In this document: piece after piece, positions 45,289 to 57,375 of the stretch
Layout of the letters: each line of letters opens with the position of its first letter
Numbering within the stretch: the first letter of the stretch is position 1
Assembly: GCF_022059845.1 (NCBI RefSeq)
Contig: NZ_CP091851.1
Coordinates: 3,286,001-3,350,000 of the forward strand
Direction of reading: 5' to 3'
DNA length: 64,000 nt
From: Terrirubrum flagellatum
GTDB taxonomy: Bacteria; Pseudomonadota; Alphaproteobacteria; Rhizobiales; Beijerinckiaceae
Notes under the pieces: generated by a model
What the model saw: only the letters and a program-made list of their open reading frames with translations
Database searches by the model: none
What the model was told of the DNA's origin: nothing
Translations under genes and position numbers: made by a program

Positions 45289-46265
45289 ACGCGTCGGCTG
45301 ATACGGTTCTTTCGATCGACGATCTCAGCATCGAGATCGGCGGAAACAGGATCGTCGATCATGTTTCGCTCGGCGTCGGCGCCGGACGCATTCTCGCCAT
45401 CGTCGGCGAAAGCGGCAGCGGCAAGAGCCTCACGGCTCTGTCGATCCTCGGTCTGCTGCCGCCCGCAGCGCGGCTTGCGGGCGGCGCAATCCATCTGCGC
45501 GGACGCGAGCTGACAAAGCTCAACGAAGATGATCTGGCGGACGTGCGGGGCAACGACGCCACCGTGATTTTCCAGGAGCCGATCGCCTCGCTCAATCCCT
45601 TGATGCGCGTCGGCGAGCAGGTCGAAGAGGCGCTGCGTCTTCATCGCCGTCTCTCGGCGCGCGAAGCCCGCGACGAAGCCATCGCGATGATGAGCCGCGT
45701 CGGCATTCCCGACGCTGCGCGGCGCGCGCGGCAATATCCGTTCGAACTTTCGGGCGGCATGTGCCAGCGCATCATGATCGCAGCGGCGCTGATCTGCCGG
45801 CCGGCTCTCCTGATCGCGGACGAGCCGACGACGGCGCTCGACGTCACCATCCAGGCGCAAATTCTCGACCTGATGCGGCGCCTGCGTGACGAAGTTGGCG
45901 CCGCGATCGTGCTCATCACGCATGACATGGGCGTCGTCGCCGATCTCGCCGACGATGTCTGCGTGATGTATGGCGGGCGCATCGTCGAAAGCGGACCTGT
46001 CGAGCAGATTTTCGCCGAGCCGCGTCACCCCTACACCAAGCTGCTGCTGGCGACGATTCCGACGCTCGACGGCGCGCGCAAGATGTCGCTCAGGACGATT
46101 GAAGGCATGGTGCCCACAGCCGAATCCTGGCCGGAAGGCTGTCGCTTCCGCACGCGTTGCCCGCTGGCTTTCGAAAAATGTGTGGAAGTTCCTCCGCTCG
46201 CGCCGATCGCGAGGGATCATCGCGCCGCCTGCTGGCGCAGCGGAGAGGTGGAGGCGCTGGCGTGA
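45285..46265 (+). CDS. oligopeptide-type ABC ATPase (DppD class)
   Basis: 326 residues. Walker [11 protein letters not shown]-loop VIFQEPIASLNPLM, signature LSGGMCQRIMIAAAL and Walker B LLIADEPTTALD. The C-terminal oligopeptide-transport extension (GCRFRTRCPLAFEKC) is also present. It starts at an ATG overlapping the GGT stop and overlaps DppF by four bases. With the next gene it powers the two permeases. Confidence 0.9.
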   Translation: MNASADTVLSIDDLSIEIGGNRIVDHVSLGVGAGRILAIVGESGSGKSLTALSILGLLPPAARLAGGAIHLRGRELTKLNEDDLADVRGNDATVIFQEPIASLNPLMRVGEQVEEALRLHRRLSAREARDEAIAMMSRVGIPDAARRARQYPFELSGGMCQRIMIAAALICRPALLIADEPTTALDVTIQAQILDLMRRLRDEVGAAIVLITHDMGVVADLADDVCVMYGGRIVESGPVEQIFAEPRHPYTKLLLATIPTLDGARKMSLRTIEGMVPTAESWPEGCRFRTRCPLAFEKCVEVPPLAPIARDHRAACWRSGEVEALA

Positions 46266-47269
46266 GCGCGATCGCCGACAACGCGCTTCTTCAGGTGCGC
46301 GATCTCAAGGTGCATTTCCCGCTGCGCAAGGGCGTCGGCGTCGCCGGCGGCGTGGTGAAGGCGGTCGATGGCGTTTCGTTCGATGTCGCCGCGGGGCGCA
46401 CCATCGCGCTCGTCGGCGAGTCCGGCTGCGGCAAATCGACCACGGCCTACGCGGTGATCGGGCTTGAGCGCGCAACCGAGGGAAAGATCATCTTTGACCG
46501 CCGCGACATTACGCGGCTCGAAAGGCGCGAACGCGCGGCGCTGGCGCGCGACATCCAGATCGTGTTTCAGGATCCGAGCGCGGCGCTCAATCCAAAAATG
46601 ACGATCGCGGACAGCATCGCCGAACCGCTGGCGATCGCAGGATGGACACGCGCCGACCGTCGCAAGCGCGTCGCGGAATTGCTCGATCGCGTCGGTTTGC
46701 CCGCCGCTTTCGCAGAGCGTCTACCGAACGCTGTGTCAGGCGGACAGCGCCAGCGCATCGTCATCGCGCGCGCGCTCGCGCTGTCGCCGCGTCTGCTCAT
46801 TCTCGACGAGCCGGTGTCGGCGCTCGACGTCTCCATCCGCTCGCAGATTCTCAATCTGCTGATGGAGCTGCAGCGCGACCTCAAGCTCGCCTATCTCTTC
46901 ATTTCGCACGACCTCTCGGTGGTGCGGCACATCGCGGATGAGGCGATCGTGCTCTATCTCGGGACCATCGCGGAGCGCGGGCCGATCGACGCGCTCTTCG
47001 GCGCGCCGCGACATCCCTATACGCAGGCGCTTCTGTCGGCGATCCCGCTGCCTGATCCGATCGCGCAACGCCGGCGCGAGAAGATTATCCTCACAGGCGA
47101 CCTACCCTCGCCACTGTCGCCGCCGAAAGGCTGCCCCTTCATCAGCCGCTGCCCGATCCGCGAAGACGTCTGCGCGACGGCGCGGCCGCTTCTCGCCGAT
47201 GCGCCTGACGGAACGAGCGCCGCCTGCTTCGTGCGCGCGGGATCGAAGCCGCTGCCGGTCGCGGCGTGA
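46262..47269 (+). CDS. oligopeptide-type ABC ATPase (DppF class)
   Basis: 335 residues from the GTG overlapping the DppD stop. It has LLQVRDLKVHFPLRKG, Walker A GESGCGKST, IVFQDPSAALNPKM, signature VSGGQRQRIVIARA, Walker B LLILDEPVSALD and the C-terminal SRCPIREDVC segment. It is the last gene of the operon, ending three bases before the convergent clpS stop. Confidence 0.9.
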   Translation: MSAIADNALLQVRDLKVHFPLRKGVGVAGGVVKAVDGVSFDVAAGRTIALVGESGCGKSTTAYAVIGLERATEGKIIFDRRDITRLERRERAALARDIQIVFQDPSAALNPKMTIADSIAEPLAIAGWTRADRRKRVAELLDRVGLPAAFAERLPNAVSGGQRQRIVIARALALSPRLLILDEPVSALDVSIRSQILNLLMELQRDLKLAYLFISHDLSVVRHIADEAIVLYLGTIAERGPIDALFGAPRHPYTQALLSAIPLPDPIAQRRREKIILTGDLPSPLSPPKGCPFISRCPIREDVCATARPLLADAPDGTSAACFVRAGSKPLPVAA

Positions 47270-47272
47270 GCT

Positions 47273-47623
47273 TTATTCCTCGGGCTCGGTCGTGAACTGG
47301 AGCGGATAGCCTTTCGCCTTGCCGGCCTCCGTCGCGCGCGTCGCCTTCGTCTCGGCGACATCGCGCGGAAAGACGGCGACAACGCAGGAGCCCTTCTGAT
47401 GCGCGGTGATCATCACGCGATGGGCCTGTGATTCGCTCATGTGAAATTCGGCCTTCAGCACCATCACGACGAATTCGCGCGGCGTGTAATCGTCATTCAG
47501 GAGAATGACTTTGTGCAGCCGCGGTCGATCGACCTTCAGCCGGGTTTTGGTGCGGGTTCCGGTTTTGGTGTCGCTCAAGGAACGCGGGCTCCCGATGACA
47601 GTATGCCTGTCGCGCGCCGCCAT
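47273..47623 (-). CDS. clpS: ClpS-family adaptor of the ClpAP protease (ClpS2-like)
   Basis: A 116-residue protein with the ClpS core KVILLNDDYTPREFVVMVLKAEF, a HMSESQAHRVMITAHQKG helix and DVAETKATRATEAGKAKGYPLQF, all aligned with known ClpS blocks. ClpS delivers N-degron proteins to ClpAP. The basic N-terminus (MAARDRHTVIG...) and divergent substrate-pocket region resemble the second, ClpS2-like paralog of alphaproteobacteria. clpA is not in the window. Confidence 0.85.
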   Translation of the reverse strand: MAARDRHTVIGSPRSLSDTKTGTRTKTRLKVDRPRLHKVILLNDDYTPREFVVMVLKAEFHMSESQAHRVMITAHQKGSCVVAVFPRDVAETKATRATEAGKAKGYPLQFTTEPEE

Positions 47624-47684
47624 TTTCCCGCGATCAGGGAGCCGCGTCCAGAGATCGCGCGATAACGCCCTCGCGCGGTCTTTG

Positions 47685-48389
47685 TTAGCCGGGACGTTTC
47701 GGAATCTCGATCCCGCGCTGAACGGCAGGCCGCGCCAGCCCGCGCTCCAGCCAGGCCGGCACGCGCTTCAGGCCATCGAACTCCACCAGCTCACGCGCGC
47801 CATAGAAGCCGACGAGATTCCGGACCCAGCCGAGCATGGAGATATCGGCGATGCTGTAGTCGTCCATGATCCAGTCGCGCCCTTCGAGGCGCGTCTCGAT
47901 CACGCCGAGCAGGCGCTTTGATTCCGCGACATATCGATCGCGCGGGCGCTTGTCTTCGTAGTCCTTGCCCGCAAATTTATGGAAGAAACCGACCTGGCCG
48001 AACATCGGGCCAATCGCCGCCATCTGGAAAAACACCCACTGCATCGTTTCATAACGGCGAGCGGGATCGGCTGACATGAGCTTGCCCGTCTTCTCCGCGA
48101 GATAGATCAGGATCGCGCCGGATTCGAAGAGACCAAGCGGCTTTCCGCCGGGACCATCGGGATCGATGATCGCGGGAATCTTGCCGTTCGGATTAAGCGA
48201 CAGGAATTCCGGCGTCCATGTTTCGTTCTGACCGATGTTGATCGTGTGCGGCTCGTAGGGGAGCCCGATCTCCTCGAGCATGATCGAGACCTTCACGCCG
48301 TTCGGCGTTGGCAGCGAATAGAGCTGAAGGCGATCGGGATGTTTCGCCGGCCAGCGCGACGCGATCGGGAATGCGGAGAGATCGGACAT
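47685..48389 (-). CDS. glutathione S-transferase (YghU/Nu-like)
   Basis: 234 residues from an ATG at 48389 giving MSDLSAFPIASRWPAKHP; upstream extension lacks family similarity. A thioredoxin-like N-domain includes LYSLPTPNGVKVSIMLEEIGLPY, with the TPNG motif of the YghU/YfcG group, and ends FESGAILIYLAEKTGKL. A helical C-domain has IMDDYSIADISMLGWVRNL. It lies downstream of the thiF-like gene on the same strand, 77 bp away, and may be a separate unit. Confidence 0.88.
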   Translation of the reverse strand: MSDLSAFPIASRWPAKHPDRLQLYSLPTPNGVKVSIMLEEIGLPYEPHTINIGQNETWTPEFLSLNPNGKIPAIIDPDGPGGKPLGLFESGAILIYLAEKTGKLMSADPARRYETMQWVFFQMAAIGPMFGQVGFFHKFAGKDYEDKRPRDRYVAESKRLLGVIETRLEGRDWIMDDYSIADISMLGWVRNLVGFYGARELVEFDGLKRVPAWLERGLARPAVQRGIEIPKRPG

Positions 48390-48466
48390 GGGATTTCCGG
48401 GAGAGGGAAGAGAAGTCTCCCTGAAGATAGTCTCATCATCGCGCGACGCAATCCGCGCGACAGGCT

Positions 48467-49438
48467 TTATCCGAACGCCACCAGCGACAGGTTTGAGAAT
48501 CCATTCTTCGCCAGACGCGACGCGGCGCGCGATGCGCGCAATCCTGTGCGGCAGCACAGGACGACATGCGCCTGCGGCGAAACGTCGCCGATCAACTCAT
48601 CGACCTGGTCGACGGACAAGCGGCGCGCATGGGGCGACGCCGCGACCGGCGCTTCCTCAAGGCCGCGGAGATCGACGACCACGTCGTTCTCCGCGATCGT
48701 CTTGGCCGAGAGAAAGCGCGCAATATGTCCCATCGGCTCAGGCGCGCCGGCGAAGGAGAATCCGCCGAACGAAAGGCGCCGCGCGTCGAAGGTGGTCATG
48801 CGTCCGAGCGGCGACGGTTCTATCCCGAGAATGAGATGCAGCGCCATCTGCGCCTGCAAGGCGCCCAGCGCCCCGACGGCCGGCCCCATCACGCCAGCGG
48901 TTGCGCAGTTCGCGAGTTGCGACGGCATTTCGGGAAAGACCGCGCGATAGCTTGGCGCGCCGGCGCAGAAGGCGCCGACATAGCCGGACATGCCGACAAT
49001 CGAAGCGCTTACGAGGGGCTTGCGAACAGCGACGCAAGCGTCGCTCAAGATATAGCTGACGGCGAAGCTGTCGGCGCAATCGAGCGTGAGATCGGCCTGC
49101 GCAATCAGCGCATCGACGCTGTCAGGCGAGAGCCGCTCGGCGATCGAAGTCACATCGACATTTGGGTTGAGCGCATGCAGCCGCTCGCGCGCCGCTTCGG
49201 CCTTCAGTCGCCCGACATCCTTCATGCGATAGAGCGGCTGGCGATGCAGGTTCGTCTCATCGACGCGGTCATGATCGACGATGACAATGCGGCCGACGCC
49301 AGCTCCGGCGAGATAGGAAAGAACCGGGCATCCCAATCCGCCCGCGCCGACGACGAGAAGGGACGACGCGGCGATTTTCGCCTGGCCCTCGGCGCCAATC
49401 TCGGGAAGGATCGTCTGGCGCGCATAGCGATCTCTCAT
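48467..49438 (-). CDS. thiF: ThiF/MoeB/HesA-like E1-type enzyme with C-terminal rhodanese domain
   Basis: About 323 residues from an ATG at 49438 (GAGGAG upstream) starting MRDRYARQTILPEIGAEG. A nucleotide loop (LLVVGAGGLGCPVLSYLAGAGVG), the VDETNLHRQ segment and the ANCATAGVMGPAVG region with the ThiF-type cysteine are present. The last 75 residues form a rhodanese domain with LCCRTGLRA. The usual zinc CxxC pair (CYRCLF-type) is replaced by SYRAVF and the second CxxC is also missing. Placement after thiE supports a ThiS-adenylating role. Confidence 0.75.
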   Translation of the reverse strand: MRDRYARQTILPEIGAEGQAKIAASSLLVVGAGGLGCPVLSYLAGAGVGRIVIVDHDRVDETNLHRQPLYRMKDVGRLKAEAARERLHALNPNVDVTSIAERLSPDSVDALIAQADLTLDCADSFAVSYILSDACVAVRKPLVSASIVGMSGYVGAFCAGAPSYRAVFPEMPSQLANCATAGVMGPAVGALGALQAQMALHLILGIEPSPLGRMTTFDARRLSFGGFSFAGAPEPMGHIARFLSAKTIAENDVVVDLRGLEEAPVAASPHARRLSVDQVDELIGDVSPQAHVVLCCRTGLRASRAASRLAKNGFSNLSLVAFG

Positions 49439-49448
49439 GCGCTTCTCC

Positions 49449-50054
49449 TCAGTCTGAGGCTCGCGTCGCCGCGATCCATTCCCGCGTGCGCGCATCGGGA
49501 TCGGCGGCGCGTACGATGTCGGTGACCACGGCGGCGCTGTCGGCGCCAGCCGCAAGACATAATGGCGCGCGTTCAAGCGTGATCCCGCCAATCGCGACCA
49601 GCGGGAGATCGCCGATCAGCTGCTTCCACTCGCCGATGCGATCGAGCTCTTGCGGCGCCCAGGGCATCTTTTTCAGGATCGTCGGATAGATCGGCCCGAG
49701 CGCGACATAGTCGGGCTCTGTCGACAGCCCGCGTTCGAGCTCTTCGTGATTGTGCGTGCTGACGCCAAGCCTGATCCCTTTCGCCTTGATGGCCTTGAGA
49801 TCGGCGCCTTCCAGATCCTCCTGTCCGAGATGGATGAAATCGGCGCGCTCCTCGATCGCAAGACGCCAATAGTCGTTCACGATGAGCTGTGCGCCCCGCG
49901 CCGCGCATAGCGCGAGGCTCGCGCGAATCTCGGAGCGCACGAGTTCCGTTTCCTTATCCTTGACGCGAAGCTGGATGAGCCGCGCTCCAGCTTCCGTCAG
50001 ACGATCAACCCAGCTTGAGCTCTCAACGATGGGGTAAAAACGATCGAGAATCAT
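49449..50054 (-). CDS. thiE: thiamine-phosphate synthase ThiE
   Basis: A 201-residue TIM-barrel enzyme with [31 protein letters not shown] and [14 protein letters not shown]. The [23 protein letters not shown] and [13 protein letters not shown] phosphate-binding loop follows. ThiE joins hydroxymethylpyrimidine pyrophosphate and thiazole phosphate into thiamine phosphate. It overlaps thiG by four bases. Confidence 0.9.
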   Translation of the reverse strand: MILDRFYPIVESSSWVDRLTEAGARLIQLRVKDKETELVRSEIRASLALCAARGAQLIVNDYWRLAIEERADFIHLGQEDLEGADLKAIKAKGIRLGVSTHNHEELERGLSTEPDYVALGPIYPTILKKMPWAPQELDRIGEWKQLIGDLPLVAIGGITLERAPLCLAAGADSAAVVTDIVRAADPDARTREWIAATRASD

Positions 50055-50824
50055 CCTGAGAGACTTGCCTTTCCGAACACGGGAGTTGACGGCGCCGCCA
50101 TGTCGCGCGGCTCCATGGGTTGAGCGAGATAAGCTGTGCGGCCAGCTTCAATCGCCTGCGCGAAGGCGGCCGCCATCTTGACGGGATCGCCCGCCTTCGC
50201 CACCGCGGTGTTGAGCAGCACCGCGTCATAGCCGAACTCCATCGCGGCGGCGGCGTGCGACGGCAGGCCGATGCCGGCGTCAACGATCAGCGGCGTATCG
50301 GGGAAATGCGCGCGCAGACTCCTCAGCCCATAGACATTGTTGAGGCCGCGCCCGCTGCCGATCGGCGCTCCCCAGGGCATGAGCAATTTGCAGCCGGCTT
50401 CAAGAAGCCGCTCGGCCACAACGAGATCTTCTGTCGTGTAAGGAAAAACCTCGAATCCTTCGGACGCCAGCGCGCGCGCGGCGTCAACGAGGCCGAACAC
50501 GTCAGGCTGCAACGTGTCGGAATCGCCGATCACCTCAAGCTTGATCCAGGGCGTGCCGAACACTTCTCGCGCCATGCGCGCCGTGGTGATCGCCTCCTTG
50601 GCGGTGTGACAACCCGCGGTGTTCGGCAGCACGCGCACGCCAAGCCCGCGGATCAGGCTCCAGAAATCCTGCCCTTCGCGCAGGCGGCCGGATTCGCGTC
50701 GCAGCGACACCGTGACGATGTCGGCGCGCGAAGCGTGGACCGCGTCGGCGAGAATGGCGGGCGATGGATATTGCGCCGTGCCCAGCAGCAACCGCGACGA
50801 TATCTCGACGTCATAGAGCTTCAT
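50051..50824 (-). CDS. thiG: thiazole synthase ThiG
   Basis: 257 residues starting [25 protein letters not shown]. The active-site Lys is in [11 protein letters not shown], and [12 protein letters not shown] and the phosphate-binding ending [32 protein letters not shown] are present. It makes the thiazole phosphate carboxylate from deoxyxylulose phosphate, ThiS thiocarboxylate and the imine from ThiO. It lies two bases after thiS. Confidence 0.93.
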   Translation of the reverse strand: MKLYDVEISSRLLLGTAQYPSPAILADAVHASRADIVTVSLRRESGRLREGQDFWSLIRGLGVRVLPNTAGCHTAKEAITTARMAREVFGTPWIKLEVIGDSDTLQPDVFGLVDAARALASEGFEVFPYTTEDLVVAERLLEAGCKLLMPWGAPIGSGRGLNNVYGLRSLRAHFPDTPLIVDAGIGLPSHAAAAMEFGYDAVLLNTAVAKAGDPVKMAAAFAQAIEAGRTAYLAQPMEPRDMAAPSTPVFGKASLSG

Positions 50825-50826
50825 GA

Positions 50827-51024
50827 TCAGCCGCCCTGCATCGGAGCGACGATCTCGACCGCGTCGCCTTCGGCAAGCGACGTTGATGCGCGTGCGGCGG
50901 CGGCGACGAACTCGCCATTCACCGCCGTCGCCACCACAGCGTCGCGGAAGCCGAGCGCGTCGAGCGCTTCGGCCAAGGTCGAAGCGGAGAGTTCACGCTC
51001 GGAGTCGTTCACGCGAATCTTCAT
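50827..51024 (-). CDS. thiS: sulfur carrier protein ThiS
   Basis: A 65-residue ubiquitin-like protein ([21 protein letters not shown]) ending in MQGG, the Gly-Gly tail needed for adenylation and thiocarboxylation. The start overlaps the end of thiO by 32 bases, an unusually long coupling. Short but complete. Confidence 0.92.
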   Translation of the reverse strand: MKIRVNDSERELSASTLAEALDALGFRDAVVATAVNGEFVAAAARASTSLAEGDAVEIVAPMQGG

Positions 51025-51994
51025 GTCGATCCTCCGTCATGTTGAGCGCCATGTCGGCCGCGAGGCGCGCATAAGCGGGCGACAGCAGGAAGCCGTGGCG
51101 ATAGAAGCCATTGAGATGGATTGTCCGCCTACGCCTGAAAACGCGCGGCAGATTGTCGGGGAAGGCCGGCCGCACCCCGGCGCGCATCTCGATAATCTCG
51201 GCCTCGGCGAAGGCAGGATGCAGCGCATAGGCGGCGTTGAGCAGATCGACCGCGGCGCGCGCCGTCACGCCGCGACGCTCGGCGCTCTCGACCATGGTCG
51301 CGCCGATCATGAAACAATGATCCGCGCGCGGCACGACATAAAGCGGAATGCGCGGATGCAGCAGACGGATGGGCCGCGTGAAAGCGACGTCACGCATCCG
51401 CACAACAAGCATTTCGCCGCGCACGCCGCGCAACTCTTTCAGATCGTCTCGCGCCGCGAAGCCGCGGCAATCGAGGATGGCGTCGGCTTCGATTTCGTTG
51501 AGATCAGCTTCCACGCCGAAGCGGATCGCGGCGCCGAAATCGCGCAGGCGATCAAGCAGTGCGACGAGCGCAAGTCTGGGATCGAGATGGCCTTCATCGG
51601 GGAAAAACAGTCCCCTGCGGAACCGCGCCGACAGATCAGGTTCAAGCTCTCCAATCTCATCACCTTCAACCCAGCGAAATCGCTCTGTGCGACGCGCGAA
51701 ATTCGAGAGCTCGCCGACGTCGCGCGGCGGCGCGACGACAAGCGTTCCGCGTTGCGCGACATCAGGCACGCGCTTTGACCACCAGTCGAGCGCTGCCAAG
51801 CCACGCTCGGCAACGACAGGCTCCGCGCTCTCGCGCTCACACCAGGGCGCCAGCATGCCGCCCGCGCACCAGGAGCAGCTTTCGGCGCCAAGACGCTCGC
51901 CCCGATCTATCAGCTCGATGGCGACGCCGCGCTCCGCCAGTTCCGTCGCAACGACGAGGCCGGCGACGCCAGCCCCGACAACAGTCACACGCAC
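50993..51994 (-). CDS. thiO: glycine oxidase ThiO
   Basis: A 333-residue FAD-dependent amine oxidase with dinucleotide-binding VTVVGAGVAGLVVATELAERG and GAESCSWCAGGMLAPW. A DAILDCRGFAARDDL segment precedes a typical C-terminal HLNGFYRHGFLLSPAYARLAA. It oxidises glycine to the iminoacetate used by ThiG. It begins three bases after the thiC stop and overlaps thiS by 32 bases. Confidence 0.9.
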   Translation of the reverse strand: MRVTVVGAGVAGLVVATELAERGVAIELIDRGERLGAESCSWCAGGMLAPWCERESAEPVVAERGLAALDWWSKRVPDVAQRGTLVVAPPRDVGELSNFARRTERFRWVEGDEIGELEPDLSARFRRGLFFPDEGHLDPRLALVALLDRLRDFGAAIRFGVEADLNEIEADAILDCRGFAARDDLKELRGVRGEMLVVRMRDVAFTRPIRLLHPRIPLYVVPRADHCFMIGATMVESAERRGVTARAAVDLLNAAYALHPAFAEAEIIEMRAGVRPAFPDNLPRVFRRRRTIHLNGFYRHGFLLSPAYARLAADMALNMTEDRHEDSRERLRA

Positions 51995-51997
51995 GAT

Positions 51998-53990
<1,993 letters not shown>

Positions 53991-54030
53991 ATGGGTTGAT
54001 TGGACTTGTAAGTCAATCGGGGCGCCGCCC

Positions 54031-54081
54031 AGAGCATGGCGCGAAAAAGTGGGAACCGGTTTTTCGCGAAAGCCATGCTCT
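54031..54081. repeat. intergenic palindromic repeat
   Basis: Outer arms AGAGCATGGC and GCCATGCTCT (the latter with a small spacer before it) enclose inner arms GCGAAAAA and TTTTTCGC around GTGGGAACCGG. The 51-bp element has the look of the short palindromic intergenic elements scattered in Rhizobiales genomes, which can fold into a long hairpin. It lies between the thi riboswitch and the aldo/keto reductase gene. Confidence 0.7.
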
Positions 54082-54095
54082 AAACTTTTGGAGTC

Positions 54096-54142
54096 GATCA
54101 CGTTCCCGCACTTTGATTGATTCAATCAAAGTGCGGCGTGAT

Positions 54143-54143
<1 letters not shown>
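54096..54143. repeat. second intergenic inverted repeat
   Basis: GATCACG and CGTGATC arms flank the inner arms GCACTTTGATTGA and TCAATCAAAGTGC, which meet almost without a loop. The 3' edge coincides with the stop codon of the aldo/keto reductase gene (minus strand), so it could also end that transcript. It is different in sequence from the neighbouring 54031 element. Confidence 0.65.
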
Positions 54144-55159
<1,016 letters not shown>

Positions 55160-55171
55160 CTCGCCTCTCCC

Positions 55172-56470
55172 TTATGCAGCCACGCGCCATTTCGGCATGG
55201 CGTCGCCATGGGCGGCGATCAGCTCATCGACGAGCTCGCGGGTCTGCTTCAGCGTGAGCACGCTGGCGGCGTGCCGGTCAAGGGCGGCGGCGCGATGCAC
55301 CCGCTCGCGATCGCCATCGAGCGCGGCGCGCACGGTGAGGTCCTGCACGAAGACATGCGGCGCGCAATGCGCCGCAAGCTCCGGCGGCAGCGCTCCGGCA
55401 TGACAAGGCCGCAGGCCGTTGCGATCAACGATCACGGGAACCTCGACGCAACAGCCTTCCGGCAGATTGTCGATCAGCTTCGTGTTCTCGACATTGCCAT
55501 AGATGACCTCCGGTTCGCCCGTGACCATGGCGCGGATGATCAACGAGCCATATTCGGCGCTGCGCTCCAGCGGAAAGGATTCTCCGGCCAGAAGCTTGCG
55601 CCGCGTCTCGGCGTAACGGCCGAGATTGCGCACGCTGCGCCTGATATATTCATCGACCGGCACGTCATATTCGGCGATCTGGTCGTCGCGCCTGAGGAAA
55701 TAGGGCGTGTATTCCGCATTGTGCTCGCTCGACTCGCTGACGAACCAGCCGAGCGTGCGCATCAATTCGAAACGCACCTTGTCCTTGGCGTAGATTTCGG
55801 GGTTCTCCATCGCCTTCCAAAGCGCGGGATAGGCGTCCTTGCCGTCGATCTGCAGCTTCAGGAACCAGGTCATGTGGTTGATGCCGGCGCAATCGTAGGT
55901 CAGCCGCGACAGATCGACGTCGAGATATTCGGCGAGATCGCGCGCGGTGTATTGCACATTGTGGCAGAGGCCGACCACGCGCTGCTTCGGAAACGCCTTG
56001 TAAACGGCCCATGTCAGGATGCTCATGGGGTTGGTGTAATTGAGCAGCACCGCATCGGGGCAAAGCTCCTGCATGTCGGCGACGAGCGCCGTCATGAAGG
56101 GAATGGTGCGCAGGCCCCGGAAGATGCCGCCGATGCCGACGGTATCCGCGATCGTCTGCTTCAACCCGTATTTCCGGGGGATGTCGAAGTCGATCATGGT
56201 CGCTTCGTGCATGCCGATCTGGACCATGTTGATGACGAAGTCGCAGCCTTCGAGCGCGCGCCGGCGATCAAGATGCTCCTCGATGACCGCATCGGCGCCG
56301 AACTGCTTGGCGGTCCAGCGCGCCATCATGCCGCCGGTTTCAAGTCGTTCGGGATCGATATCATGCAACGTGATGACGACGCGCCCGAGTTCGGTGAAAT
56401 TCAGAATGTCAGTCAGCAGATTCTTGACGAAGACTGCGCTTCCCGCGCCGATCATGGCGATCTTGACCAT
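55172..56470 (-). CDS. GH4-family glycosidase (alpha-galactosidase/alpha-glucosidase-like)
   Basis: About 432 residues from the ATG at 56470 (AAAGGGA upstream; an ATG five codons earlier lacks one). NAD-binding KIAMIGAGSAVFVKNLL, metal-ligand Cys169 in GLCHNVQ and His199 in GINHMTWF, and NYTNPMSILTWA are GH4 hallmarks. GH4 enzymes hydrolyse glycosides through a transient C3-keto intermediate with NAD and Mn. It follows the two permeases, so it acts on the imported glycoside in the cytoplasm. Confidence 0.88.
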   Translation of the reverse strand: MVKIAMIGAGSAVFVKNLLTDILNFTELGRVVITLHDIDPERLETGGMMARWTAKQFGADAVIEEHLDRRRALEGCDFVINMVQIGMHEATMIDFDIPRKYGLKQTIADTVGIGGIFRGLRTIPFMTALVADMQELCPDAVLLNYTNPMSILTWAVYKAFPKQRVVGLCHNVQYTARDLAEYLDVDLSRLTYDCAGINHMTWFLKLQIDGKDAYPALWKAMENPEIYAKDKVRFELMRTLGWFVSESSEHNAEYTPYFLRRDDQIAEYDVPVDEYIRRSVRNLGRYAETRRKLLAGESFPLERSAEYGSLIIRAMVTGEPEVIYGNVENTKLIDNLPEGCCVEVPVIVDRNGLRPCHAGALPPELAAHCAPHVFVQDLTVRAALDGDRERVHRAAALDRHAASVLTLKQTRELVDELIAAHGDAMPKWRVAA

Positions 56471-56520
56471 CGATTTCCCTTTCATCGATCAGATTGCGGC
56501 CGCATCGCTGCGAGATGCGA

Positions 56521-57366
56521 TCACTTGAGTCCCGTGCTGGCGATACCCTGCACGAAATAACGCTGGAAGAAGGTGAAGATGACCAGCATCGGCGCGAGCG
56601 ACAGAAGTGCGATCGCCATGATCATCGTCCATTCCGTATTGTACTGGCCGCGCAGGATATTGAGGCCCAGCTGCACCGTGTACATATCCTGATTCATCAG
56701 CACCACGAGCGGCAGCGCGAAATCGTTCCAGCGCCACATGAAGGTGAAGATCACCAGCACGGCGATGATCGGCTTCGACAGCGGCACGACCACCTTGAAG
56801 AAGATCGAGAGTTCGCTCGCGCCATCGATGCGCGCCGCCTCCAGGAGATCGTCGGGGATGCTGACCATGAATTGCCGCACCATGAAGATGCCGAACGCCT
56901 CCGCCGCGCGCGGCAGGATCACGCCCCAGTAGTTGCTGAGCAGGCCAAGCTCGGAGATCACGAGGAACAACGGCACGATGATCACCTGAATCGGGATCAT
57001 CAGCGCCGACAGCACGCCGAGAAACAGCACGTTGCGGCCGGCGAAGCGGAATTTCGCGAAGGCGTAGCCGCAGAGAAGATTGAGCGTCACCGTGATCACG
57101 ACCGCGATGACCGCGATGACCAAGGAATTCACCGTCCAGTTGACGAAGGGCATCTTGTTGATCGCCTCGCCGAAATTCGACCAGACGAAACTCGAGGGAA
57201 TCATGCCGGCGGAGCCCGAGAACACCTCGTCCTTCGGGCGCACCGCGGTCGCGAACATCCAGTAGACCGGGAAGAACATGATCGCCGCCCCGGCCGCCAG
57301 CAACAGCCAGATGGCCGCATCCTCCGCGCGCCTGCGCCATGGGCGTTCGCTTCTGACTTGCGCCAT
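56521..57366 (-). CDS. sugar ABC transporter permease (MalG class)
   Basis: A 281-residue permease with helix 1 AIWLLLAAGAAIMFFPVYWMF, coupling loop EAARIDGASELSIFFKVVVPLSKPI and C-terminal FQRYFVQGIASTGLK, a standard MalG ending. It lies nine bases after the MalF-type gene and 50 bases before the GH4 gene. No ATPase is encoded in the operon. Confidence 0.88.
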   Translation of the reverse strand: MAQVRSERPWRRRAEDAAIWLLLAAGAAIMFFPVYWMFATAVRPKDEVFSGSAGMIPSSFVWSNFGEAINKMPFVNWTVNSLVIAVIAVVITVTLNLLCGYAFAKFRFAGRNVLFLGVLSALMIPIQVIIVPLFLVISELGLLSNYWGVILPRAAEAFGIFMVRQFMVSIPDDLLEAARIDGASELSIFFKVVVPLSKPIIAVLVIFTFMWRWNDFALPLVVLMNQDMYTVQLGLNILRGQYNTEWTMIMAIALLSLAPMLVIFTFFQRYFVQGIASTGLK

Positions 57367-57375
57367 GGCCTTCTC

